NCBI GenBank assembly: GCA_014898425.1
Contig: RCSZ01000006.1
Location: forward strand, 744,001-808,000
DNA length: 64,000 nt
Direction of reading: 5' to 3'
Origin: Botryotinia globosa
Lineage: Eukaryota > Ascomycota > Leotiomycetes > Helotiales > Sclerotiniaceae
Part shown: piece by piece, positions 1-9,782 of the stretch
How positions within the stretch are numbered: position 1 is the first letter of the stretch
How the letters are laid out: each line of letters begins with the position of its first letter
Notes under the pieces: generated by a model
Database searches by the model: none
The model's input: the letters and a program-made list of their open reading frames with translations, nothing else
What the model was told of the DNA's origin: nothing
Made by a program: the position numbers and the translations under genes

Positions 1-1905
1 ATTGTTAGGATATATATATAGTAGTAAGCTATTAGGTTCAATCCCTGATACTGTGCCTTTTGATCAGATTACGTGCGTGGCGTAGTGGTAAAGCTTACAA
101 CTTCTATTTGGTTCCATGCGTATTGGTTCCATGCACGTGACAATTATTTAGAAAAAATATAAAATCTAGAAAAATCAAATAGATAATATTTGTTGGATTT
201 ATATTTTTTAATATTAATATCAAGCTTTAGAATTATATATTTTTGTATTAATTTATTATTTATTAAATTAATTATATATTTGAATAGATTTGATTTATAA
301 TCGAATAGTTATCAAAATTATAGATATAGTTATTGCTTTTTCGTTTTATTATTAAAATCAAATTCTATAAAAACTATTCCTTTTTGTTGATATTATCATG
401 GGGATAGTGAAGACAATATAGTACTATGGTTCACACTGTTGTAATATTGCTTAAGGTTCTAAAAGCTAGAACTACGATACGTCTATATTATAGTGCCGAG
501 GCACTAGCGCAGGCGCTAGTGCGGTCACATGATCCCTATCCCGACACTTTTGTTTTTAAATCTATTCCAATTATACAATATTATTATTAATATCAATTTC
601 TAATCCTTTATTCAAAAGACATTATTTTTTTATTAATATAATCCCTTCACTTTTTTTTTAATAATTGAATTTACTTAAGTTTTCTTTTAATTTATTTTCT
701 AATCTCAGTTTAATAAATTCAAATTTTATATAATATGAATTCTGTATATATCACCTTCTAATATAATACAATTGAAATACAAATAAATATTATTAAGAAA
801 GATTAATTATTTCAATCGTGCCTTTTTATTCATTCTTTATTATTTAGTATATAAAAAGATATTTAATATAGCAAGTAATTTAATTAATAATTCAATATAT
901 GAATATATATAAAGACATTTATACAAATACAAACTCTTTTAATTAGATTAGAATATATTCTTTTTAGATATTTAATAAGAATATAATTAATATTATAATA
1001 TAAAATAAAATGTATATTTTAAGATAATATCTTTTTGAATAAAGCTTTTACAAAATAAATTGTAATTTCAAATTATTCTTCATAATATAAATTCAAAAAA
1101 CTCAAGTATATTTTATAATTATAAATTATATTTATAAAATCATTTTAATCTTTTGTTTTCTATTGATTTCTTTTAATCTTTAATATTTCTAATATTTTAA
1201 AATAATTTAAATACTCTTTATTCAAGTTTTGTTTTACTATTTCAATATTTGTTTTGAGAATTTGAATATCGATTGAAATAGATGAATTAGAAATGAAGAA
1301 ATTATTAATAAATAATTCTTTTTTTGAAATATTTTCTTTTTTTGAATATCGATATTATATAAAATAATCATTTATATCAATTTGTATAGAATTATTTTGA
1401 TTCTATTTATTATTTTCTCGATTGAAATATATAGAGTATATATTTCTCAAATTGTTTTTTAGTATCAAAATAATGTTATACTTTTTTGTTTTTTTCAAAA
1501 AGAGATTATTCAAAAGGTATTAAATAATAATTTAAAGATATAAATATCTAAATTATATTTTTCAAAGGGTTTTAATTCGAATAAAATATTTATTTTCTAA
1601 ATATTATTGAAAATCAAGTGCTATTGTATTTATAGAATAAGAATCTAATATTTATATATAATATATAAATTCAATAAAGTTTTATTCAATATCAATTATA
1701 GAATTTAAAGGATAATACTATACATTTATAATATTTTCAATTAAGTAATTTGAAATAAATAAAATACAATTCTAAGATTATTACAAATATTTACCAACAC
1801 CTATTGATAATCACTATTACTATCTATTTATTTTTTCGAAATCATCTGATATTAGCTTTAAAAATACAATATCTGTAGGGATTTCAATCCGTCGTAATAC
1901 TGTTG
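1..1905. other. AT-rich gene-free block (RIP-like)
   Basis: The stretch is overwhelmingly A/T, with many TA dinucleotides and no open frame of useful length on either strand. This is the usual look of transposon DNA degraded by repeat-induced point mutation in ascomycetes (inference). Two short GC-richer islands stand out: about 30-150 (tRNA-like box motifs) and about 485-545 (a tight hairpin followed by a TCACATGATCCC motif). No gene is seen. Confidence 0.7.
501..522. repeat. Perfect 10-bp inverted repeat (hairpin)
   Basis: GCACTAGCGC at 501-510 is exactly reverse-complemented at 513-522 across a 2-nt spacer. It is a GC-rich island in otherwise AT-rich DNA and is followed by TCACATGATCCCTATCCCGAC. 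A loosely similar arrangement (hairpin, then TCACGTGATCTCATACCGTGAC) occurs near 10.90-10.95 kb, so both may be ends of the same decayed repeat family. Confidence 0.5.
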
Positions 1906-1907
1906 TA

Positions 1908-2419
1908 AGAGTTCTGGCCCCTGCTCACCGCATATGTAACGCTTTTCCAGCTAAAATATGGGATTACTCAACTTTTTATACCCTAGTTTATTTTTTATAA
2001 TAAAAGATAAAATTAGATTTCTTTTAGAAAAATGTTATTTAAATAATTAAATTTTATAAAAAAAAAAATAGAATATTTTTTATTAATTTTTGAAATAGGA
2101 TTTGAAAAGATTAAAATTGAAAATTCTAAAATTTGATGAAAATTCGCTTATTTTATATAAGGAAAACATTATATATTAGAATTTTTAAAAAAAAATTGAT
2201 TTCAATATTATATAACTATTCAACAAAAATTATAATAAATATTTCAAATAATTTTTTATATTTTGATTATTATTATTTATTATTTTCAATTTTTTAAAAA
2301 AGAAAATATAAAGATTTGAATAAGATATTCAATATAATAATTTGTATGAGAAAACCTTATTTTTGCGGGGATTTTGTCACATTTGTTATAGAGGTGCGGT
2401 GAGCAGAGGCTAGAACTCT
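1908..2419. mobile_element. TA-flanked TIR element, family 1 copy A (MITE-like)
   Basis: The left end reads AGAGTTCTGGCCCCTGCTCA and the right end is its reverse complement with a few transitions, giving about 25-bp terminal inverted repeats. The copy is bounded by TA at 1906-1907 and 2420-2421. It is about 512 bp, AT-rich inside, and has no coding capacity. TA target duplications are typical of Tc1/mariner-type transposition, so a non-autonomous MITE is the likely reading. Copies B (3441-3948) and C (43832-44346) share the ends. Confidence 0.85.
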
Positions 2420-2505
2420 TATATTTCAAAGTGTAGAAAGCAAAACCCTTAAGCACTTGAAAGAGAAATTCGGCTCGATGAACATCAAGCGAAAATACAA
2501 AAGAA

Positions 2506-2853
2506 CTTGGTTATACCGGACTGAGATTTTCGATCAATCAAATCTAATATATTCAAAAGTCTGATATAAAAAATAATAGCTTAAACTTTCTAATCAAAAT
2601 TTATATTCGATTTCAATTTCAAACCCTAATATTTTCGGAAAAATTATATAACTAAAGCAAATCATATTTATTAATCAAAAAAAAACTTATTCAATTAGAT
2701 TTATTATCAAAATTTATATCAAATTTATAAAAAAAGTATTCGATATATCAATATATTCAAAAAATTCAATATCATTATATAAAAAGTATTCAAATAAGGA
2801 AATTATTCTAATATATTCAAGATTTCGATATATCCCAGTCCAGTATAGTCAAG
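2506..2853. mobile_element. TIR element, family 2 (MITE-like)
   Basis: CTTGGTTATACCGGACTGAG at 2506 is matched in reverse complement by sequence ending at 2853 (CTTGACTATACTGGACTGGG on the minus strand). The differences are mostly transitions. The match runs at lower identity for 30-40 bp on each side. The element is about 348 bp with an AT-rich core and no ORF. The exact target duplication is not clear. Confidence 0.7.
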
Positions 2854-2879
2854 TTTTTCTGTAATTTGAAAAGTGATGA

Positions 2880-3438
2880 TATTGAAAGCAGTAGTGAGCT
2901 TTCCTTTTTCGGTGTATTCTCTAAAGATTCTAAGGAGATCTAAAAGCTTTGATTGTTCATCATGTGATTCAGTAAGAGTAAAGGCTAGTACTATGGGCTT
3001 GATGGTATGAGTGTTCCAGGCCTGCTAGTTGGATAAGTAGCAGGTATTATAGAAGCTTTAGAAGGAGCTTCTATTATCTCTGTATCTGTAGAGGTACTCG
3101 GATTGGCATTGGGGATAGCAATTACTATACAATCGAAGTTATCTATGTTGATATTCTTAATTGTAGTAGTTTTGAAGTCGAGAATTTACGCGTTTTTTCG
3201 TATATATTTCGTATTTGAAGTGCCGACGTCAGTATTACAATAATTATTGGTTAGAATCACTTGGGGATAATTGCGATCAATTTATCTTAATGTGTTTGGT
3301 CTAGATCGACCTATGATAAAGCGTATTTCGAAGGACATCTTTCCTTCAAAATTTGTTATGTGTGAAGTCAAGTGGATTTCAAGGTGAGAATGTATGGTTG
3401 TTGATTGATCAATGGAAAGTGCGATGTTATTGAAGTGA
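2880..3438 (-). pseudogene. Possible decayed coding remnant
   Basis: This stretch is less AT-rich than its surroundings. Read on the minus strand from about 3125 to 2880, it gives a Ser/Pro/Thr-rich frame interrupted by several stops (TAG and TAA) at spacings that suggest a former ORF. I do not recognise the protein. It sits between two TIR elements, so it may be a captured gene fragment or part of a larger decayed transposon. Confidence 0.3.
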
Positions 3439-3440
3439 TA

Positions 3441-3948
3441 AGAGTTTAGGCCCCGGCTTATCGCACACTAAGCGAAAACACACTAAAAAGCCTCATTTCT
3501 TCAACTTTTGAATTATATATTATTCTAATCAATCTTCAAATTAGATTTATAAAATTTATTCTGATAATAAATAATTAATAAAATTATAGAAAAAAATGAG
3601 TGAATTATTTTTAATAATCTTTTTGATAAAATTGTGGGTATTTAAAATTGGAATTCCCGAAATTTTCAAAAAAATCGATTTTTTTATATAGAAAAAGCAT
3701 TATATATTAAAAAATCTAAAGATTTTCAATTTTAAATACTTATAACTTTATCTAAAAAATTCTTAAAAATATTTCATTCATTTTTTTAAAAACTAATTAT
3801 AGATATTATTTAAATAATCAATTTTCAAATTATATTTTCTATTTATTAAAGAATTATAAAAATAATTAATTTATATAGAAAAACGATATTTTTATAGGGA
3901 TTTTGTTACGAAATAAGATGGTGTGCGATAAGCCGAAGCCTAAACTCT
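3441..3948. mobile_element. TA-flanked TIR element, family 1 copy B
   Basis: AGAGTTTAGGCCCCGGCTTA at 3441 is mirrored at the right end (minus-strand AGAGTTTAGGCTTCGGCTTA), with TIRs of about 28 bp reaching GCACAC. The copy is flanked by TA at 3439-3440 and 3949-3950 and is about 508 bp long. The ends differ from copy A at several positions (TTTAGG for TTCTGG, CTTATC for CTCACC), so this is a related subfamily. There is no coding capacity. Confidence 0.85.
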
Positions 3949-3950
3949 TA

Positions 3951-4283
3951 ATAGAAGGAGATGAGAGATAAATCACATGGTCATTATGATCTCACTTCTC
4001 CTCACTTAGATGTATGTATGATAGCACTTATATTCGCTATAGAAGCTTCTATAGATATCACAGCTTGATATATATTGAACCTTTCTCGACGATATTATTC
4101 TAATAACACAGGCAAATAAACTCTCCAACTCTCTCAAATTCATTTCACTACTATACCTTCACGATTAACTTCTGTTTATTATTTCAATATCACATCTTGA
4201 TAGAAGAATGTATCAATTGTTTAGATATCAACGAATGTGTGGTCACTGAAGAATACTGCATCTTTCATATACAAATGAAATCA
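3951..4283. other. Intergenic, 3' flank of kinase-like gene
   Basis: Moderately AT-rich non-coding DNA lies between TIR element copy B and the stop of the kinase-like gene. I see no ORF, RNA gene or repeat here. Confidence 0.6.
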
Positions 4284-5453
4284 TCAAAGAGCTGAATGAA
4301 TACGACGTGTAAACGGACTCTTCCCACATTCCAACAACCACTCCTTGATCCTCTTAACCCCTTGCCAATCCCCCGTTCGTGTCTCCTCGTTTTCCTTTTC
4401 CACCCAACCTGGTGTATGACCTCCGTCAAGATCGATAAGCCATAAGCGGTCCTTCAGATCAACCAGTATGTTTTGCGGTTTTGCATCACCCCATATCAAA
4501 TCCACTGTATGCAGTTGATGTACAAGACCCTCGAGCTCATTTGCCCAACGAAGTCGTAAATCGTTTGAGCAATCTTCCCATGGTGCTATATCGTAAAGTG
4601 TCCCCTTGTTCTCAATGTAAGAGAGAACAAAACCCAGCATACACTTTGGGTTTGTGATAATAGTGACATCATCTTCAGTGTATCCCCATTTTTCAGTCAA
4701 TTCGGCTTCTGATACCGGCTCATAGTCCTCCAGAACCTCTTCTATGTCGACCACAACTATGCCTTTTATACGGCAAATTGGCATTGTCGAAGGAAGTTTA
4801 CCCGCATCGAAAGCATCCATCACTCGTTTGTGTACCCAATCCTTGCCTGGCGGTGTATTCGAAAGTAAAGGCTTGAAGTAGCATTTCGTATTAGTGCGGA
4901 TGACAGATGGGCCTTTTAAGCATGGGTGTTGATCTAACTCCGAAGAAGTAGGTATGAGATGAATTTGAGACGGGGTAAAGTCATTGAAAGTGTCGAGTAG
5001 CCAATCATCTATGGGTTTTAGAGGTGGACCCGGAAGACTCACCACCTGTCGGGGTAATCGTCCTTTGAGAGTTGGCAAAAGGGTATCTCCATTGCATTTG
5101 GCTTCAAGGATGTATACTGTCGCTTGTAGGTAATCACGAGCAGTACAATTCGATGGTATTGCTTTGATCAATAGAGAATCCATCAGAGCCCGGAATGGTT
5201 CTTTGAGTTTATTAACTTCCTCTTCTGTATTCATAATATCCCAATTATTATATCCTGCATCTCCAAGCGCTAGGATCTTTAGCGATTTCTCATACTGTGC
5301 TAATTGATAAGATGAGGTCTTGAGATTTCTCGGTAGGTACTGTATTTCGAAACGAGCTCCAAAGCCTCGTACAAAAATTTTGATACATGATTCATCGTTA
5401 TAATCATCTACCTCTTCATATTGATGAAGTTCAATAATGTAAGTATTAACCAT
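4284..5453 (-). CDS. Protein-kinase-like fold protein (fungal APH/kinase type)
   Basis: This is a single-exon gene for 389 residues starting at an ATG. The C-terminal half has a kinase-like core. The catalytic loop is at about 320-332 (IWGDAKPQNIL, Asp323 and Asn328), where an HRD motif is usual. A DLDGG magnesium-binding motif (DFG equivalent) lies at 341-345. The N-terminal 200 residues are not recognisable to me and lack a clear glycine-rich loop. Many filamentous ascomycetes carry families of such degenerate kinase-like proteins, often in accessory DNA; their substrates are unknown. The gene is intact although the surrounding 11 kb is transposon-rich and decayed. A TIR element begins about 70 bp upstream of the ATG and may alter its promoter. 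Activity is uncertain, since the HRD His is replaced. Confidence 0.75.
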   Translation of the reverse strand: MVNTYIIELHQYEEVDDYNDESCIKIFVRGFGARFEIQYLPRNLKTSSYQLAQYEKSLKILALGDAGYNNWDIMNTEEEVNKLKEPFRALMDSLLIKAIPSNCTARDYLQATVYILEAKCNGDTLLPTLKGRLPRQVVSLPGPPLKPIDDWLLDTFNDFTPSQIHLIPTSSELDQHPCLKGPSVIRTNTKCYFKPLLSNTPPGKDWVHKRVMDAFDAGKLPSTMPICRIKGIVVVDIEEVLEDYEPVSEAELTEKWGYTEDDVTIITNPKCMLGFVLSYIENKGTLYDIAPWEDCSNDLRLRWANELEGLVHQLHTVDLIWGDAKPQNILVDLKDRLWLIDLDGGHTPGWVEKENEETRTGDWQGVKRIKEWLLECGKSPFTRRIHSAL

Positions 5454-5523
5454 GTTGGAAATTGGTCGCCAGGTATTATTTCGATGTTCTGTTGAAAGGA
5501 ATGCCCAGATGTGTTGAAATGTA

Positions 5524-5867
5524 TCCCCTATACCGCTGAGAATGAGCTCCCTCGTTTAATAGGGTCTTATTAACCAATTAGATTATCAAGATTCCTTGAA
5601 TTTAATCTAATATTTATATTTATTTTTTGATATAAAATTCAATTAATATTTCTTTTATATTAAAATTTCTAATATAATAATATATACTAATTTATAATCT
5701 TTTTTTTTTTTGAAATTATAAAAAATCAATATTTGAAATCAAGATTTAATAATATAAAAAATATAATTGAAAATCTATTAAAATAGTTATTTTATTCAAT
5801 AAAGCTTTATTATTCAAGGTATATTGTACAGATCATTTTCGAAGCCTATTCTCAGTGATATAGGGGA
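5524..5867. mobile_element. TA-flanked TIR element, family 3 in kinase promoter
   Basis: The left end TCCCCTATACCGCTGAGAAT is matched by the reverse complement of the right end (TCCCCTATATCACTGAGAAT), with TIRs of about 25 bp. TA lies on both sides (5522-5523, 5868-5869). The element is about 344 bp with an AT-rich core and no ORF. It lies 70 bp upstream of the start codon of the minus-strand kinase-like gene, so it occupies that promoter. Confidence 0.8.
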
Positions 5868-6059
5868 TAGTGAGTGGTAGCTTTGGTTCCCGTCATCTTC
5901 TCGACTTCTCATTAATTGTACCCCACATTTGCAAGCCCTACTTTTCATCACATCCATATAAAGATCACTGTACCACACAACTCATATATATAGACCTAAT
6001 ATCACTTCACTCTTCTCTCTCCATTCCAACAATTTTATCCAAAAATGATAATAACTAAT

Positions 6060-6275
6060 GCTACAATAAATAAGTCAAGCCGACCCCGCCTTGACATTGC
6101 CGCAATCACACTGATAAGAGTCACGACTCTCTGATCCCAATCTATTCTAAGGTTGTGCTTGCGCAACCAAGGCATTTCTAGAATGATCTGTTGATTCCCT
6201 AGTGGAATAACATCAAACTACACGGACTCATTATATCCTTCTATTCGCATTGGGATTGGCTTGATCTTTTTTCGT
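6060..6275 (-). pseudogene. Ty3/Gypsy retrotransposon protease-region remnant
   Basis: Read on the minus strand, about 6240 to 6060 encodes a frame with GYNESV, a stop, FDVIPLGN, then EMPWLRKHNLRIDWDQR. This matches the well-known pattern at the end of the aspartic protease region in fungal Ty3/Gypsy Pol (ILGMPWL, KHNP, IDW). The stop sits where a Gln codon would become TAG by a C-to-T change, as expected from RIP. No reverse transcriptase, RNase H or integrase follows; the fragment ends about 190 bp from TIR element family 3. It is a dead remnant. Confidence 0.65.
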
Positions 6276-6929
6276 ATTAATCTGTTTTCAAATCCAATCA
6301 ATTATTCATCAATTAATTACAATTTATAGAGTTATTTTTTGGGTTATAAATTTATATTAATTTTAAATATAATTTTATATATAATAAAAATTCCTGTAAT
6401 TTTAGAATCCATTATAGTTTTAAGCTTATATTTATTTAATATTATTGCTTAGTAAATCTAATTACTCTATCCTATATTATTCAAGTGGTTTTGTTCTAAA
6501 GAATAGATTTAATCAATTTAGTTAATTTAACCAATTTCAGAATTTAATTAACTAGATAACGATTTATCGCCTTGCTTCTTTAACTGTTTCTTAAACATGA
6601 GTGGGGATAGAGTTCATAAGTACTTCTATTCCTATAGATCGACTGTGTTTATAAGCCTTCTTCATTTCTTGATAACTTTGTCAATATCTTCTAGAACTTC
6701 TTAGTATTATTAGTAAGTGGCGTGTGGGGCTCTTAACTGAGCATAGAAAAAGGATTTAAAAATCATTTCCAATCCAGGATCTGGTTACCACATATACATA
6801 CGAGAAGCAATCTATTATACAGAATAGGTCAAATATCTGAGTTGAAGCTTTAATAAAGCCTTTCCCCAAGTGTGAGAAACAAGAGTATAAGCGGCCAAGC
6901 GACTGTGATAGAAAGATTAGAGTAGCCTG
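6276..6929 (-). other. Decayed retroelement-like DNA
   Basis: AT-rich sequence with scattered short minus-strand frames broken by many TAA, TAG and TGA codons. One segment near 6640-6720 gives EVLEDIDKVIKK followed by a stop and RRLINTVDL. It lies between the protease remnant and the repeat-bearing frame to the right, so it is probably part of the same dead retroelement (inference). Confidence 0.35.
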
Positions 6930-7955
6930 TATGTAGTAACACCTCGCTAATATTCCGCATTACAGTACTATCTCTACCATCTCCTCCTTAACCCTTCTGT
7001 CCAACGACTCCTCGAAATCAATCGACTGCTTTACTATCTCCTCCTTAACCCTCCTATTCAACGATTTTTCGAAATCAATCGACTGCTTACCTATCTCTCT
7101 ACAAAGTATATCTATTATTTGTGACTCAGCCTATCTAATAAGTTCTACTATCTTCTTTTTGTAGACTGCAAGTGTATTGTTGAATATTATTTAAGAATTA
7201 ATAAACGCAATTATAGAAAATCCTTTATATGAATTGAATATTGTGATTTCTATTTTTGATATATCTCGGGATTATTGCCTTGACAAAAACGCTTTTTGTT
7301 TTTATCGAGATTAGGATAGATAAGAATAGAGCCTGACACTTTGTATTCTAAAGGATGATTGTGTACTTCATTGCTAATATTATCGCTATCGCCCACAGTG
7401 CTAGATTCCAGGCTATCTCTCTCAATTATCTTGCCCCCTTGACCCTGATACAATGGTGTTTCTTCAATCGGTTCTTCGAAAATAATGAGCGATGACTGAG
7501 AAACCTGTGCTTCCGGAGATAGTTAAGCATCCACAGGCGGTGACTGACGAACTTGTTCTTCCGGAGATGACTGAGCATGATGGGACAGTGACGGAGGACT
7601 CTGAACTTCCGGAGATAGCTGAGCATATATTGGCGGTATTGGGTGTTGTTGCTTCTTGTATACGAATTTACTCCATTCAAGTAATATAGCCCCTTGTTGA
7701 ATATACATTTCCTTTAAGTTGGTTTTGTGTGTATCGGTAGCAGTATAAGTATTGCTAAAATGCGTACGAAGTTTCTCCAGGTTCACTTTCGCGTAAGTAC
7801 TTGGCCTCATAGACACGCTGAAGATTGTAGTATTAGACAAAGACTCAAAACCACGAATCGATCTATTTGTAGTTATAATATGAGGTTTAATTGTTATAAT
7901 CTTTTTCTTTATAATAACAAATCCCTTTGTAATAAGATTGAATTGTAAAAGAAAA
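6930..7955 (-). pseudogene. Decayed reading frame with 57-bp and 48-bp repeats
   Basis: On the minus strand, a frame open from about 7950 to 7250 is broken only by one TAA at 7523-7525. It contains three 48-bp (16-residue) repeats starting at 7510, 7558 and 7606. In two repeats the codon at the stop position is CAG, so the stop has arisen from a Gln codon. No ATG starts the open stretch. Further along, about 7140-6935, another frame carries two 19-residue repeats (KQSIDFEKSLNRRVKEEIV and KQSIDFEESLDRRVKEEMV, 57-bp period), with one TAG upstream. The two stretches could be parts of one gene with an intron, or the gag-like part of the Gypsy remnant downstream. I do not recognise the family. Confidence 0.45.
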
Positions 7956-8136
7956 ACATACTATGCATTACTTAAATCAGCTTTGTAAATAATAAAAACA
8001 TTATAAAATAAATCATTAATATTCAATATTAAACAAAATATAAAAGCATTTACAAAATCAGCATCTAAGTGAACAGCCTAGATATATACAGATGTGGGGT
8101 TTTCAGCCTCCGATTGTTTTTCTTCATATAGTAACC

Positions 8137-8593
8137 GGGCACAGATAGTTGTTGGATGCTAAAATCACACCAAAACTTATATAGATTATCTATATATTTT
8201 TTATAATAATATAGATTTAATTAAATATATTTTATATTTTTCTATTTATTTTCAATTAAAATTTAATAATAAAAATATAATTTATTTTTAGATTTTTTTT
8301 AATCATAAAATCTATATAGAAAGTTGATATAAATTAAAGGTATTGAAATTTACTAGTAAAATAAGCGAAAATTAAGAACTTTTTTTTGAATTTAATTTCA
8401 ATCTTGTAAATAATGATATTTTAAGATTCTAGAATTATAAAAATTAATAATTCTAAGTTTTCATTATATAATAAAAATATATTTCAAATTTTAATTAATT
8501 TTAACAATTTTAAATATTTCTTTTTGAGTTATATAAATAGAACAAAATGATTATTTTTGGTGTGATTTTAGCGTCCGACAACTATCTGTGCCC
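8137..8593. mobile_element. TIR element, family 4 (about 39-bp TIRs)
   Basis: GGGCACAGATAGTTGTTGGA at 8137 continues as TGCTAAAATCACACCAAAA. The same 39 bp recurs in reverse complement ending at 8593, with only two transitions. Outer bases suggest TAGTA or TA duplications (8129-8133 and 8594-8598). The element is about 457 bp with an AT-rich interior and no ORF. It has the most sharply conserved TIRs in the window, so it may be the youngest copy. Confidence 0.8.
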
Positions 8594-8599
8594 TAGTAC

Positions 8600-9037
8600 T
8601 GTACATATCTGCCAATCGCTAACTGCGGAACAGTCAAATCGAACAATCTCACTTCCTTCGACCCTTCAAACTTCAAACACGCCAAAGTTCGACTTCAACC
8701 TTCCCCATCTACTTGCATTTCAGGAGGAGGGGGTAGAATAGTACGCATTCAGTGTTACATATCTGCCGCTATCACTGATTGGTATACGGTCTCATCACAG
8801 GACTCGATACTTCCATCTATCCGAAACATCCTTCCCTCTCATCTGCGATATCTTCCTATCCTACGAGCTCATCACGCTACAACATCCTTTCACCTGCGAT
8901 AAGATTCTACTTACGACGTCTTTCTACAATCAAATACAACCAGCCATCATATCTTGAAGTGGGAATCTCCACTATCAATATACTGAATTCTAGTTAATAT
9001 ATTTACTATAGTTTCGACCAACCACTTATCTGCAATC
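8600..9037. other. Upstream region of small ORF
   Basis: This 440-bp stretch has more balanced base composition and pyrimidine-rich runs, similar to fungal promoters and leaders. It contains no good ORF. It leads directly to the ATG at 9038, which supports that ORF being a real gene. Confidence 0.4.
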
Positions 9038-9274
9038 ATGCCTATAATTGAGCAACGAGAAAACATCGCACTTTGGAATATCCCAGTAAGCGACGAGGAG
9101 CGAGAGATTGTGTATCAAGGATATTACATTATCATCGCCAATCCGGAAGATCCAAAAAATCCTATCGTTAGAAAGAGATGTGATACAGCTGAAGAAACCT
9201 TTACAATTCCCAAGGGATATGTATGTGAGCTTCATGGTCATGTAGTTATGGCTAAATTATCTACCAAAACTTGA
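9038..9274 (+). CDS. Small hypothetical protein (78 aa)
   Basis: The ORF starts at an ATG in the context CAATCATGCC and encodes 78 residues with no introns. The sequence is mixed and protein-like (acidic N-terminus, a YYIIIANPEDP segment, a C-terminal GYVCELHGH), with no signal peptide or membrane segment. I do not recognise a family. It is convergent with, and only 17 bp from, the truncated relic on the other strand. The upstream 440 bp has promoter-like composition in an otherwise AT-rich block. It may be a small accessory gene, or the surviving exon of a larger one. Confidence 0.45.
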   Translation: MPIIEQRENIALWNIPVSDEEREIVYQGYYIIIANPEDPKNPIVRKRCDTAEETFTIPKGYVCELHGHVVMAKLSTKT

Positions 9275-9291
9275 GAGAATACAAGCCTGCT

Positions 9292-9782
9292 TCATCTTTT
9301 ATGCATTCCAAACAAGTCCGCCAATTCGAAACCTGATGTTCGATTAACCATGATAAAAAATGTGATCTTGCTATCATCTGTACCACTCCTACCAGAGGCA
9401 AATGCACTAACACAAGTAGACCGAGGTCCCGATTCCAGCTTGTATCTCTGACTGAGAGTCACACGTTCACTGAACAAACCTCCTAAAATCCATAGTTTTT
9501 CCTTTGGCATGTTTGAATAAAGCTGAACGTTGCTTACAGAATGACCCTGTGGTTGTTCCTGTAAATCTAACATCTTGATAATTTCGCGTGCAGCCTTGTC
9601 ATCAACAATGATAGAGACTCTAACATCTTCATCAACGTCGCAAGGGAACATTGCATGAATGCATTCCGGATGATATGCAGCTATCACAGATGTAAGGAAT
9701 GGTTCCTGAAGATTGCCAGCTAGCTTCTCTTTCTGCGCAAAGCTATATGTGAATTCGACTTCTAGATTGATTGATCGTTATT
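9292..9782 (-). pseudogene. 5'-truncated gene relic
   Basis: A minus-strand frame of about 156-160 codons is open from a TAA near 9780 to the stop at 9292. It has no ATG near its start. The translation is clearly protein-like, for example NLQEPFLTSVIAAYHPE, VSIIVDDKAAREIIKMLDL and KITFFIMVNRTSGFELADLFG. Just right of it the DNA turns abruptly AT-rich. The likely explanation is the 3' part of a gene whose 5' half was lost or decayed. An upstream exon joined by an intron is the alternative, but none is visible. The family is not recognised. Confidence 0.45.

Noticed and set aside
5870..6058. 62-codon plus-strand ORF
   Set aside because: Begins at the TIR element edge with no protein-like features and overlaps retroelement debris.
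8547..8741. 64-codon ORF
   Set aside because: Its start lies in the right TIR of element family 4; no independent support.
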